NCBI GenBank assembly: GCA_963807975.1
Contig: CAWEDV010000001.1
Location: 2,356,001 to 2,420,000, forward strand
Direction of reading: 5' to 3'
Length of the DNA stretch: 64,000 nt
Source of the DNA: JAACFF01 sp963807975
GTDB taxonomy: Bacteria > Chloroflexota > Anaerolineae > Promineifilales > Promineifilaceae
Part shown: positions 8,924 through 17,044 of the stretch, one piece after another
Numbering within the stretch: the stretch's first letter is position 1
Layout: each line of letters opens with the position of its first letter
Made by a program: the position numbers and the translations under genes
Notes under the pieces: generated by a model
Seen by the model: the letters and a program-made list of their open reading frames with translations, nothing else
Database searches by the model: none
What the model was told of the DNA's origin: nothing

Positions 8924-9284
8924 CACCCACATTATCGTCTGGCTTTATGCAGGCCTGGCAGAAAAATTAAGTGAACCGGCTCGTAACTTGATCAATAAAC
9001 ACGAGCTCTACATCTCACCTATCGTTCGTCTAGAACTGCAATATCTGCATGAAATTCAACGCCTGTCCACAGATGCCCAAAGCATCGTTTCTGATCTTGA
9101 AAATCGTATAGGCTTGTTACTATGTGACAAACCATTTGATCCAATCGTTTCCAAAGCCTTGGCCTTCTCCTGGACCCGTGATCCGTTTGATCGTCTAATC
9201 GTGGGCCAGGCAGCCTTAAACGACAACATTCTACTATCCAAAGATCCGGCTGTCAGGGAAAATTACGTCCACGCAAGATGGTAA
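8910..9284 (+). CDS. VapC-like PIN-domain ribonuclease toxin
   Basis: 124 residues from TTG 8910, with GAGGTG a few bases upstream. The PIN acidic residues are in place: Asp 5 in YLDTHIIVW, Glu in VRLELQYLHE (about 41), and Asp in RDPFDRLIVGQA (about 92-95). VapC enzymes cut RNA (often tRNA or rRNA) with Mg2+. The gene is intact and translationally coupled to the antitoxin. The pairing of a PIN toxin with a Phd-type antitoxin is common. Confidence 0.9.
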   Translation: MIYLDTHIIVWLYAGLAEKLSEPARNLINKHELYISPIVRLELQYLHEIQRLSTDAQSIVSDLENRIGLLLCDKPFDPIVSKALAFSWTRDPFDRLIVGQAALNDNILLSKDPAVRENYVHARW

Positions 9285-9315
9285 ATCAATAAATGTGCAA
9301 ATTCGTGACCAAAGA

Positions 9316-9343
9316 TTGGACTTAACCAATTTTGGGGTATGAT
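9316..9343 (+). promoter_or_regulatory. Putative promoter for the lysine 2,3-aminomutase gene
   Basis: TTGGAC (9316-9321), 16-base spacer, TATGAT (9338-9343), 90 bases ahead of the ATG at 9433. Confidence 0.4.
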
Positions 9344-9432
9344 CGCGGCCTGGCGGAAAATCTGGGGTTACGCAGTAATCCACAACTCTGCTACGATTAC
9401 GCCGCCCACTCCACTATTAACAGGAGCATGAT

Positions 9433-10860
9433 ATGGCAAGCAAAAAAGAACTTGTGCCCACTGAAAAAGTTTATACTCGCGCCCCTTACTGGAAAGATGT
9501 GCCGGATGAAAAATGGATGGACTGGCGCTGGCAAATGAGCCACCGTCTGAACAGCCTCGCCGAATTAGAAGCTGTCATCAACCTCACAGAGAGTGAACGA
9601 AAAGCCTTGGCTGCTCAGGGTCTATTCCGCGTGGACATTACGCCCTACTTCGCCAGCCTGATCGATCCCGATGACCCCACCTGCCCTGTTCGCAAACAGG
9701 TCATCCCCACGTCTGCGGAGATGGTCTCCTTTGAATCCATGATGGAAGATTCCCTGGCTGAGGACAAACATTCTCCCGTTCCTGGATTGGTACACCGTTA
9801 TCCCGACCGCGTCTTAATGTTGGTAACCACCCAATGCGCCAGCTACTGCCGCTACTGCACGCGCAGTCGCATCGTGGGTGACCCGACGCAAACCTTCAGC
9901 CGCACCGAGTTTGACGCCCAAATTGAGTACATCGAGAAAACGCCCCAAATCAGGGACGTGCTATTATCCGGCGGCGATCCCATGGTACTGGCCCCAAAAC
10001 TGCTGGAAATGATCCTTTCCCGCCTGCGCGCCATTCCCCATATCGAAATTATCCGCCTCGGATCGCGTGTTCCTGTCTTTCTGCCTATGCGCGTTGACGA
10101 GAAGTTCTGCGAAATGGTCGCTAAATACCACCCGTTGTGGATCAATATTCACGTCAACCACCCCAAAGAAGTGACCCCCGAACTGGCGGCCGCCGCAGAC
10201 CGTCTGACCCGTGCCGGCGTACCCCTGGGCAACCAGAGCGTTCTACTTGCCGGCGTCAACGATTCCGTGCGCATCCAGCGCAAACTGCTCCATGAGCTGG
10301 TAAAAATCCGCGTACGGCCGTATTACCTTTACCAATGCGATCTCGTGGAAGGCTCCGGCCATTTCCGCACCTCGGTCAGCAAGGGGATCGAAATCATGGA
10401 AGGGCTGCGCGGCCATACCTCAGGATACGCTGTGCCCACCTATGTCGTCGACGCGCCTGGAGGCGGGGGCAAGATCCCCCTACAGCCCAACTATGTCCTC
10501 TCCCAGGGACCAGACAAAGTTATCCTACGCAACTTTGAGGGTTATGTGACCACCTACTCTGAGCCCAAAGATTACGACCCAGACGAAATCAGAACCCAGG
10601 AATCGCTGATCGAACCCCGTCCCGAACCGGGCCAGGAGGGCATTCACGGGCTGCTGCAAGGGCAGCGCATGTCCATCGAACCGGCGGGCTTTTCCGATGT
10701 TCACGCCCGCGGAGGCGCCGAACACCGCCTGCGCAGCGGCGATCTATCCCAAAAATGGCAGCCCCTGGGCATTGGCGCCCTGGAAAGCGAAGAAGGGACC
10801 GGTCATAACGAGGCAGAAAAAAAGGTACTGCCCGCGGGAGATGAGGAGGCCGAAGCCTAG
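9433..10860 (+). CDS. kamA: KamA-family L-lysine 2,3-aminomutase (radical SAM)
   Basis: 475 residues. The radical-SAM Cys triad is at 135, 139 and 142 (CASYCRYC), and the SAM-binding LLSGGDPMVL follows. The PLP lysine lies in DAPGGGGKIPLQPNY, in the C-terminal half. Known KamA enzymes interconvert L-lysine and beta-lysine with a 4Fe-4S cluster, SAM and PLP. Beyond about residue 400 there is a polar C-terminal extension rich in Glu, Gln and Gly. The start has AGGAG nearby. The next gene begins 5 bases after its stop. Beta-lysine formation for osmoprotection or lysine fermentation are both possible; no neighbour decides. Confidence 0.93.
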   Translation: MASKKELVPTEKVYTRAPYWKDVPDEKWMDWRWQMSHRLNSLAELEAVINLTESERKALAAQGLFRVDITPYFASLIDPDDPTCPVRKQVIPTSAEMVSFESMMEDSLAEDKHSPVPGLVHRYPDRVLMLVTTQCASYCRYCTRSRIVGDPTQTFSRTEFDAQIEYIEKTPQIRDVLLSGGDPMVLAPKLLEMILSRLRAIPHIEIIRLGSRVPVFLPMRVDEKFCEMVAKYHPLWINIHVNHPKEVTPELAAAADRLTRAGVPLGNQSVLLAGVNDSVRIQRKLLHELVKIRVRPYYLYQCDLVEGSGHFRTSVSKGIEIMEGLRGHTSGYAVPTYVVDAPGGGGKIPLQPNYVLSQGPDKVILRNFEGYVTTYSEPKDYDPDEIRTQESLIEPRPEPGQEGIHGLLQGQRMSIEPAGFSDVHARGGAEHRLRSGDLSQKWQPLGIGALESEEGTGHNEAEKKVLPAGDEEAEA

Positions 10861-10865
10861 CCCCC

Positions 10866-11705
10866 ATGCTCGACGAACAAGCATTGAAAGAGCGCCTGCG
10901 CGAGATCGCTGCCGCCGACTATAAAGCGCCCACCAGACCGGAAATCTATCCTTTGGTCTTGGCTATGGGCGCCCATACCGGTTCCACCGACCCGGAACTG
11001 CGCGATGATCTCATCTACATGACCATGGCTTACTGGATCCAACGGGATGTCTTTGAGGCCAAAGATCTGAAGGAAATCCTGCAAGTCGCGCTCAATGAAC
11101 AGCATCTCTTTTACGGCCTGGGCCAAAAAGAGACCGACACTGTCTTCACACGCTCCTTTTCAATGCTCATTGTCGCCGCGGTCCTGAATGCCCACAGGCG
11201 CCACACCTTCTTACCCGATGACGAATTACACGTCATCAAACAGAAGCTGCTGCGCTACCTGGAAGGTGAAAAAGATTTGCGCGGCTATGTACCGCTTAAA
11301 GGTTGGGCGCATGCCATAGCCCATGCCGCGGATGCCCTGGACGAGTTGGTCCAGTGCGCGGAAATGAACGCGGAAGACCTGTGCGAGATACTTACTACTA
11401 TGCGAAAGGTAATTCGCACAACAGCCGCCGTCTACATCTGCGAAGAAGATGAACGACTGGCAACGGCCGTGCTGGCTGCTTGGCAGCGCGACGAAATAGA
11501 TAATGAATCCATCATTTCCTGGCTGGCATCATTTGTCCCTCTCGCCGACCAGGATCTGCCCTTTGAGGAACGGTATCCCAGCTTCGTCAACAGCAAGAAC
11601 TTCCTGCGCAGTCTCACCTTTCGTACCAGCCGCATGTCCTTTTCCGAATCAATACACCAGGCCATCCGCCAGGCCCTGCTCCGTTTTAGTCGCTTCGAGA
11701 ACTAG
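10866..11705 (+). CDS. DUF2785 domain protein
   Basis: 279 residues, mostly alpha-helical, with no signal peptide or membrane helix. The central DLRGYVPLKGWAHAIAHAAD stretch is the characteristic DUF2785 motif (GYVxxKGWAHxxAHxAD). It is expressed directly after kamA, 5 bases apart, with GGAGG inside the end of kamA as its likely ribosome site. The function of the family is not established; the conserved His and Trp residues hint at a binding or catalytic pocket but this is inference. Confidence 0.8.
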   Translation: MLDEQALKERLREIAAADYKAPTRPEIYPLVLAMGAHTGSTDPELRDDLIYMTMAYWIQRDVFEAKDLKEILQVALNEQHLFYGLGQKETDTVFTRSFSMLIVAAVLNAHRRHTFLPDDELHVIKQKLLRYLEGEKDLRGYVPLKGWAHAIAHAADALDELVQCAEMNAEDLCEILTTMRKVIRTTAAVYICEEDERLATAVLAAWQRDEIDNESIISWLASFVPLADQDLPFEERYPSFVNSKNFLRSLTFRTSRMSFSESIHQAIRQALLRFSRFEN

Positions 11706-11845
11706 TTTATGTGTCATGCTCGCCAAGGTGGGCATCCAACTCCTCGCTTACGAAAATGGATTCCTACCTCCATGAATATGGGGGAATGACCGATCGCCAA
11801 GTAGGGCTTATATTGTAAATGCCCTGTGAACATTCGCTTAAGGGG

Positions 11846-11874
11846 TAGACAACGGTTGTTCAATCCCCTATAAT
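11846..11874 (+). promoter_or_regulatory. Strong sigma-70 promoter before a small membrane protein gene
   Basis: TAGACA (11846-11851), exactly 17 bases, TATAAT (11869-11874); one mismatch in twelve positions. It lies 50 bases ahead of the ATG at 11925. Confidence 0.65.
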
Positions 11875-11924
11875 GAGTTTTTAGGGCGTTGTTATTTTGT
11901 TGCCCGAAGGAAGAGGAAGCTGAT

Positions 11925-12089
11925 ATGTTCATACTGCTTTTGATAGTCGCATTTGTCATCGTCAGCACGGTATTTGTCATCGCTGCGGGCATTCTATCCT
12001 CACGTCTAAGCAGACAGGAAGAATGGATGGAAACCTACGAAGACATGGAATCCACTGCGGCCGAGGCGCTGCCGCAAGCGACTGAATAA
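11925..12089 (+). CDS. Small single-helix membrane protein, unknown
   Basis: 54 residues from ATG 11925, preferred over an earlier TTG because of AGGAAGAGGAAG immediately upstream. One hydrophobic helix (about residues 2-24, ILLLIVAFVIVSTVFVIAAG) is followed by a charged tail with EEWMETYED. It has its own near-consensus promoter and a clear terminator, so it is a separately transcribed gene. I do not recognise a family; the orientation is likely short N-terminus out, tail in, judged by the following Arg. Confidence 0.6.
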   Translation: MFILLLIVAFVIVSTVFVIAAGILSSRLSRQEEWMETYEDMESTAAEALPQATE

Positions 12090-12148
12090 TCGCCAATTCT
12101 GAACAGGCAATTTCCTGCTCAGGACGATATGTAACCCAGATCATTATC

Positions 12149-12180
12149 CGGCCGTCACCAGTGGTGACGGCCGTTTCATT
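12149..12180 (+). terminator. Intrinsic terminator after the small membrane protein
   Basis: A perfect 11-base-pair stem (12149-12159 with 12163-12173), three-base loop AGT, then TTTCATTT. Confidence 0.85.
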
Positions 12181-12258
12181 TCCCAGATTTGATTAAGAGC
12201 GAATAAAGCAGCCGCCGCTTCCCTTGGACGGACGATGCCCCTGCATTAAGATCAGGGC

Positions 12259-13530
12259 ATGAACTGGCGTCGCGGCCTTCGTGCCTTCAAATTTATTCTG
12301 CTCATCCTGCTCGTTGCCCTGCTGCTGGCCCCCGAATGGCCCGCCTTCGCCGACGATCAGTACCGGCTGCGCGAAATCGTTGGCCTGCGTGAATTTGATT
12401 TCCTGGTCTGGGAATCAGATGCCTTCCTGGACAAAGGAGAAACAGCGCTCGCTGGCGGCCATCGCTTCCTGGATAAGGTCGCCCAGAAAGAGATCGTGCT
12501 CGAATATCTGCAGCTTTCCCAGGAGGCACGCTGGCTGGAGTATGAGTTAAACAATATCTACGCCGATCCGGAAATCGACAATCCCGACCTATATTCAGCA
12601 GACAAACAAGAAGAGTTGGCCCGCATTCGCGCCGAAATAGACGCCCAGCAGCTCTTGGCTGAAGCCGTCGTGCAGCAGCAGGTTGGCCAGATTCTCTTGG
12701 ACGAAGGATTTTCCCTCGCCGGCCAGGCCTGGCCCCCGGTGCTCATGCACGTAACCCCCCTTCCTTCAGTGCTGATCGTATCCCCTCGGGACCACATAGA
12801 AAAAACCTACCAGATCAACCTGGTCACTGGCCTTTCCACACCGACCAAGGAAGAAATGGAAACGGCCGTCTTCGAAGACCTCGATCTTTCCGCCTTGGTC
12901 GTACCAATTGGTGGTATCGGCACCTTTCCTTCCATGATCCAGGAAACCAGTGACATCAACCGTCTCGCCGAAGTAACCAGCCACGAATGGACCCATCATT
13001 GGCTGACCTTGCAGCCCCTGGGCTTCAACTATGCCTTTGATCCGTCCGTACGCATCATCAACGAGACCGTAGCCTCCATCGTCGATCAAGAACTGGGGCA
13101 GCAGGTTGTCGAACGTTTTTATCTCGAGCATCTGCCTCCCGATCTGCCGCCAGACCCCCCAGCGCCTGCCCCGGATGAGCCGCCAGCCTTCGATTTCCGA
13201 GCCGAGATGGCCGAAACCCGCATTGGTGCTGACGAACTTTTAGCTGCAGGAAAAATAGAGCAAGCAGAAGCTTATATGGAAGAACGGCGCCAACTATTCC
13301 TGGAACAAGGGTACAGCATCCGCAAGATTAACCAGGCCTACTTTGCCTTCTACGGCGCTTACGCCGCCGAACCAGGAGGCGCGCAGGGCGGCAACCCCAT
13401 TGGCCCCATGCTGCGCGATATCCGCAACGCAACCCCATCTATTCGCGCCTTCTTAGATACGGTGGCTCCCATCACCAGCTTTGAGGAACTGGAAGAAATC
13501 CATAAAGAGCTGACGACTGTTCTAAAATAA
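12259..13530 (+). CDS. Secreted protein with HEXXH zinc-metallopeptidase motif
   Basis: 423 residues. An N-terminal hydrophobic segment (about 10-32) looks like a signal peptide or anchor. The middle contains HEWTHH at 242-247, a HEXXH zincin core, followed by a helix with NETVASIVDQE that offers a third ligand Glu (269 or 278), as in gluzincins. A Pro-rich linker (about 293-310, PPDPPAPAPDEPP) and a helical C-terminus follow. I do not recognise a named family. Proteolysis at the cell surface is a fair inference but untested. It is followed by a hairpin shared with the convergent trxB gene. Confidence 0.7.
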   Translation: MNWRRGLRAFKFILLILLVALLLAPEWPAFADDQYRLREIVGLREFDFLVWESDAFLDKGETALAGGHRFLDKVAQKEIVLEYLQLSQEARWLEYELNNIYADPEIDNPDLYSADKQEELARIRAEIDAQQLLAEAVVQQQVGQILLDEGFSLAGQAWPPVLMHVTPLPSVLIVSPRDHIEKTYQINLVTGLSTPTKEEMETAVFEDLDLSALVVPIGGIGTFPSMIQETSDINRLAEVTSHEWTHHWLTLQPLGFNYAFDPSVRIINETVASIVDQELGQQVVERFYLEHLPPDLPPDPPAPAPDEPPAFDFRAEMAETRIGADELLAAGKIEQAEAYMEERRQLFLEQGYSIRKINQAYFAFYGAYAAEPGGAQGGNPIGPMLRDIRNATPSIRAFLDTVAPITSFEELEEIHKELTTVLK

Positions 13531-13567
13531 AGAAACCCGGTTTTTTCAGAAAAAACCAGGTTTCTAA
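13531..13567. terminator. Bidirectional terminator hairpin between convergent genes
   Basis: AGAAACCCGGTTTTTT pairs with AAAAAACCAGGTTTCT (13532-13547 and 13551-13566, approximately) over 16 positions with one mismatch. T-runs lie in the stem on both strands. It sits between the metallopeptidase stop (13530) and the trxB stop (13586). It also belongs to a short repeat type seen elsewhere in the window. Confidence 0.7.
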
Positions 13568-13585
13568 GTTTCTACGTTACCACGC

Positions 13586-14518
13586 TTACTCTTGCTCGCT
13601 AAACCAGCGTTCCAACTGAATAGCTGCGGCGCAGCCCTGACCCACTGACGTAGCCACCTGGCGAAATACTGGATCCTGAATCTCACCCGCAGCGAAGACC
13701 CCAGGCACATTGGTGCGCATCAACTCGTCCGTGATCACATAGCCGTGCTCATCCATCGCCACCCTTCCTTCCAGAAACTTACTGTTCGGATAATGACCAA
13801 TGAACACAAAAACGCCGTCCGTGTCAATTGTGCTCTTTTCGCCCGACTTTACATTGGTCACTGCCACGCCCGTCACCGAACCATTGCCAACAACCTCATC
13901 CACCACCGTATCCCAAATGAAGGACATTTTCTCATTGGCGAAGGCCCGTTTCTGCAGTACTGGCCCGGCTCGCAGCTCATCACGCCGGTGAATCACGCGT
14001 ACATTATTGGCAAAGCGTGTCAGGAAAATCCCTTCTTCCATGGCGCTGTCTCCGCCACCAATGACGACAACATCCTTGTCGCGGAAGAAAAATCCATCAC
14101 AGGTGCCGCAGTAGCTGACTCCGCGGCCGATAAATTCATCCTCGCCAGGCACATTCATATGGGTTGGCGATGCCCCAGCGGTTAAAATGATAGCATCCGC
14201 CTGGAACTCTTTGCCATAGGTTTTGACCATAAAAGGCGCGCCCTGGCTGAAATCAACCTCGACCACTTCATCGTATTCAAACCGTGCGCCAAAATGCGTG
14301 GCCTGTTCCTGCATCAGCCCCACCAATTCCGGACCCGTTGGCGCTTTTTCAGCAGAGAAGAAGCCGGGGTAATTCTCTATTTCATGGGTCAGAGCAACCT
14401 GTCCCCCGATCATCGTTCCTGTAATAACCAGTGGGTTTAGCTGGGCCCGCGCAGCATAAAGAGCCGCCGTCAGCCCCGCAGGGCCTGAACCGACTATAAT
14501 GACCCGTTCTTTTTCCAT
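13586..14518 (-). CDS. trxB: Thioredoxin-disulfide reductase
   Basis: 310 residues, normal for the low-molecular-weight family. FAD motif IIVGSGPAGLTAAL at the N-terminus, redox-active CGTC at 137-140, NADPH motif VIGGGDSAMEEG, and C-terminal GVFAAGEIQDP. It passes electrons from NADPH to thioredoxin in the cytosol. Note GEIQD in place of the usual GDV(Q/R)D at the FAD contact. No thioredoxin gene is adjacent. Confidence 0.93.
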   Translation of the reverse strand: MEKERVIIVGSGPAGLTAALYAARAQLNPLVITGTMIGGQVALTHEIENYPGFFSAEKAPTGPELVGLMQEQATHFGARFEYDEVVEVDFSQGAPFMVKTYGKEFQADAIILTAGASPTHMNVPGEDEFIGRGVSYCGTCDGFFFRDKDVVVIGGGDSAMEEGIFLTRFANNVRVIHRRDELRAGPVLQKRAFANEKMSFIWDTVVDEVVGNGSVTGVAVTNVKSGEKSTIDTDGVFVFIGHYPNSKFLEGRVAMDEHGYVITDELMRTNVPGVFAAGEIQDPVFRQVATSVGQGCAAAIQLERWFSEQE

Positions 14519-14918
14519 TGTACAATCTTCCTTACTAAAAAACCTGGCAGATTTCCTATTGTTGAAACCTGGCAGGTTTTCTCTTGTTAACTATCCTGGT
14601 CATGGTCAATTCAGACCGGCCAAGTTTAATCCTATCTACCCATTGACAGGCAATGAGTTTCTTATCTTACAGACGCTCCACGAAGACACAGTATATCAGA
14701 GCATATCCATACTAAATTTTAACGCTCTGTTGGACATCAAACAAGACATTGCGCCTGAAACATATACGGTTTTTATATTGGTTGTTTTGCTTACCCTTTT
14801 AGTCGCCTGTAGGGCAGCAAAGCCCGAAGAGCTTCGATCAGTCTCATTGGTGGTTGTAAATGGGAAGGTAACAATCGCTTCGGGCTGATCAAAAATGGTC
14901 ACAACTCCGCTGCGTTCG
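14519..14918. other. 400-base intergenic region between trxB and the Sir2 gene
   Basis: Contains the two AAACCTGGCAG repeats (14537-14580), which lie in the trxB upstream region, and an inverted pair AGCCCGAAG / CTTCGGGCT (14821-14829 and 14878-14886) after the Sir2 stop. The plus strand is open across most of it, and around 14767-14814 reads as a hydrophobic segment ending in LLTLLVAC, like a lipoprotein signal. No start codon with ribosome site precedes that, so I do not call a gene. Confidence 0.4.
14537..14580. repeat. Two copies of a short palindromic repeat (AAACCTGGCAG(A/G)TTT)
   Basis: Copies at 14539-14553 and 14565-14579, 26 bases apart. Each can fold as AAACCT-GGC-AGGTTT (the first copy imperfectly). 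Related sequences appear at 8561-8576 and in the hairpin at 13531-13567. Confidence 0.6.
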
Positions 14919-15689
14919 CTAGGTAGCACGCAGAAAAGGCGCCGCCAGGCGCGGCAGCACGTCAGCCACATCCCCCCGGATAACGACATCTGCCAGTTGA
15001 TCGGCATAGGTTTCGCTAAGATTAACGATGACCAGGCGCGCCCCCAACTGCTTGGCCATCAGTGGCAGATCTGAGACCGGCACAACCTCCAATGACGTAC
15101 CAGCAACCAGCATCAGATCACAGGTTCTGGCCCAAATCTCTGCCCCGCGCAGCACGCTAAAAGGAGGCATCTCGCCATAAAGGGTCACATTTGGCTTCAT
15201 AACGCTCCCGCAGAGCTCGCAAAGCGGCACCTCTCGGGTAACCACAAATTCATGCAGCAGGGCCTCGGCCTCAATCACCAGGCCGCAGCCCATACAGGTC
15301 GCCTGCCGTAAATGACCATGCACCTCGTAGACCTTTTCTGATCCGGCCCGGTGGTGCAGCATGTCGATATTCTGGGTAATGACCGCCTGAAGAGGCCCGT
15401 GTTTCTCTAGAACCACCAGAGCGATATGGGCTGGATTTGGATGTGCTTCCAGCGATAATTGGGCCAGGGGGTGGATCCAATTGTAGAAATCCTGCGGTCT
15501 CCTTTCAAAGGCCTCGATGGAGGCCACGGCCATCAGATCATATTCCTCCCAAAGACCGCTGCCGGGAGAGCGAAAATCAGGGATGCCAGATGGCGTGCTG
15601 ATCCCCGCGCCGGTCAGGGCCACGGCACGCCGCGATTCTTTGATGAGTTCTATTGCTTGATTGATTCGGAAGTCCTGTTCTTGGTTCAT
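14919..15689 (-). CDS. Sir2-family NAD-dependent protein deacylase
   Basis: 256 residues. All core features are visible: GAGIS at 27-31 and GIPDFRSPGSGLW for NAD, TQNID at 105-109, catalytic His 124 in VHGH, and the zinc Cys residues 132, 135, 157 and 160. Sirtuins remove acyl groups from lysine using NAD, releasing nicotinamide. It is followed on the same strand by intergenic DNA, and preceded by the SCO1664 operon, 57 bases away, with which it may be co-transcribed. Deacetylase or desuccinylase specificity cannot be told. Confidence 0.93.
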   Translation of the reverse strand: MNQEQDFRINQAIELIKESRRAVALTGAGISTPSGIPDFRSPGSGLWEEYDLMAVASIEAFERRPQDFYNWIHPLAQLSLEAHPNPAHIALVVLEKHGPLQAVITQNIDMLHHRAGSEKVYEVHGHLRQATCMGCGLVIEAEALLHEFVVTREVPLCELCGSVMKPNVTLYGEMPPFSVLRGAEIWARTCDLMLVAGTSLEVVPVSDLPLMAKQLGARLVIVNLSETYADQLADVVIRGDVADVLPRLAAPFLRAT

Positions 15690-15746
15690 TCCAAGTTCGC
15701 CGCTTATCTTTCCTTCCCCTTGCTCTGGAGTTATTACAGACTGGAA

Positions 15747-16526
15747 CTACACCGGTGGCCAGGGATAATGCCGCCCAGGAGCGGGCTGTGGGAAAATGCC
15801 CTGATCTATTAATATCTCCATCCGCTTGCTGCAAGCTGCCAATTCTATTCTGCTCAGCAGCTTCGCTAGCTGCCCCCGCAGCATCCCGTCCCGCTTGGCC
15901 AACTCTTCTTGCAGTCGGCCCAAGTCGAACAACAGCTCAATGGGGATAGTCATGCCTGCGAATTCCCAAATGACCGTACGCAGTTTATACTCATGGTGAA
16001 AACAGATGCCGTGATCGATGCCCCACAACCAGCCATATCCTTCCAGGCCAGGAACTGCTTCACCCCCTCTATTCTCCTCGATGATCACATGCCCACCCTT
16101 GCGGTCGGCATTGTTGATCATCACATCCAACAGAACCATTTTCTGCAAAGGGCTGCGAAATGCCGGTTCCCCCTCCAAAGAAAAATAATGCTGGTCGGGA
16201 TCATGTTCAATGAACAGTTGGACCGATCCCGGGCCATGCTCTCCATCACGCATGACTGTAGGCGGGACCAAATCCCAGCCCAAGTAATCGCTAAACAGGA
16301 AAGCAGCATACTCGCGGGAACTCAAGGTACCAGTCGGGAAGTCCCATAACGGTCGTTCCCCCCGACTTGGCTTATAAACAGCCCTTAGCTCCCTCTCCCT
16401 ATCACAAACCTGAACCAAGAAAGCGTAATTAGAACTCCAGGGGAGAAGTCCCTCAATTTCCATCTGACCAGATTGCAGAATATTGAGGATTTCCGTTTTA
16501 GCCCCGGCATCCATGGCTCTAGTCAA
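15747..16526 (-). CDS. SCO1664 family protein (PI3/4-kinase-like fold)
   Basis: 259 residues, third gene of a conserved trio. The motif AVYKPSRGERPLWDFPTGTL is typical of the family, and LLDVMINNADRKGGHVI resembles the catalytic loop of phosphatidylinositol-kinase-like enzymes, with DxxxxNxDR-type spacing. WGIDHGICFH gives the metal-binding-like second motif. Known mainly from Actinobacteria next to a DUF3090 gene and a histidine phosphatase gene, exactly as here. Its start overlaps the DUF3090 stop by 4 bases (ATGA). The biochemical role is unknown; a kinase activity is inference. Confidence 0.85.
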   Translation of the reverse strand: MTRAMDAGAKTEILNILQSGQMEIEGLLPWSSNYAFLVQVCDRERELRAVYKPSRGERPLWDFPTGTLSSREYAAFLFSDYLGWDLVPPTVMRDGEHGPGSVQLFIEHDPDQHYFSLEGEPAFRSPLQKMVLLDVMINNADRKGGHVIIEENRGGEAVPGLEGYGWLWGIDHGICFHHEYKLRTVIWEFAGMTIPIELLFDLGRLQEELAKRDGMLRGQLAKLLSRIELAACSKRMEILIDQGIFPQPAPGRHYPWPPV

Positions 16527-17044
16527 TGGCGGTGTCCGTTGCGATTGGGGCAGAAATGCCCATGCGGATCCATCGGTCGCCCACAGTTGCCGCAGATCGG
16601 TCGTCCCGCAGCCACAATCTTACGCGCATGAACAATAAGAGCCTGCATCTGCGCCCGGCTGGCCCAGAAACTGACCACATTTGGCTCCTCATCTTCATCC
16701 ACCAATTCATAAGCTACCAGGACGATCTGATCAGCCGTTTCATTGTAACCTAGGCCCATATTCCCCACACGATAGAGCCCTTCCACCGGTTCGCGCAGGC
16801 GCATATCCTGCATGATCGCCTCTTCCGTATCGCGCGTCTCTTCGGGATGCTTATCATCCAGCTCTTCCAGGAATGTCTCCAGGCTTTCAGCCATAAGTGA
16901 CACCTGCTGCTTCTCCACAATCAGAGAAAAGGTGTCCAAGCCTCGGCCTCCTTGTAGGTAGAAAACGCGCTGACCTGGAGGGCCAACCGTACCAACAGTC
17001 AGGTAAGAAACGGGATTTAATTCAATCTGCTGAGCCATGCGCAC
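16523..17044 (-). CDS. DUF3090 family protein
   Basis: 173 residues. The N-terminus has FYLQGGRG in a beta-rich part, and the C-terminus ends with CGNCGRPMDPHGHFCPNRN, the zinc-ribbon-like tail that marks DUF3090. Middle gene of the trio, overlapping the phosphatase gene by 23 bases and the SCO1664 gene by 4. Tight coupling implies that the three proteins act together. No function is established for the family. Confidence 0.87.
   Translation of the reverse strand: MRMAQQIELNPVSYLTVGTVGPPGQRVFYLQGGRGLDTFSLIVEKQQVSLMAESLETFLEELDDKHPEETRDTEEAIMQDMRLREPVEGLYRVGNMGLGYNETADQIVLVAYELVDEDEEPNVVSFWASRAQMQALIVHARKIVAAGRPICGNCGRPMDPHGHFCPNRNGHRH

Noticed and set aside
14499..14888. Plus-strand open frame of 129 codons as a gene
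   Set aside because: It starts inside the beginning of trxB, includes the AAACCTGG repeats, and has no convincing start near the hydrophobic part. Only the remnant idea was kept as a weak finding.
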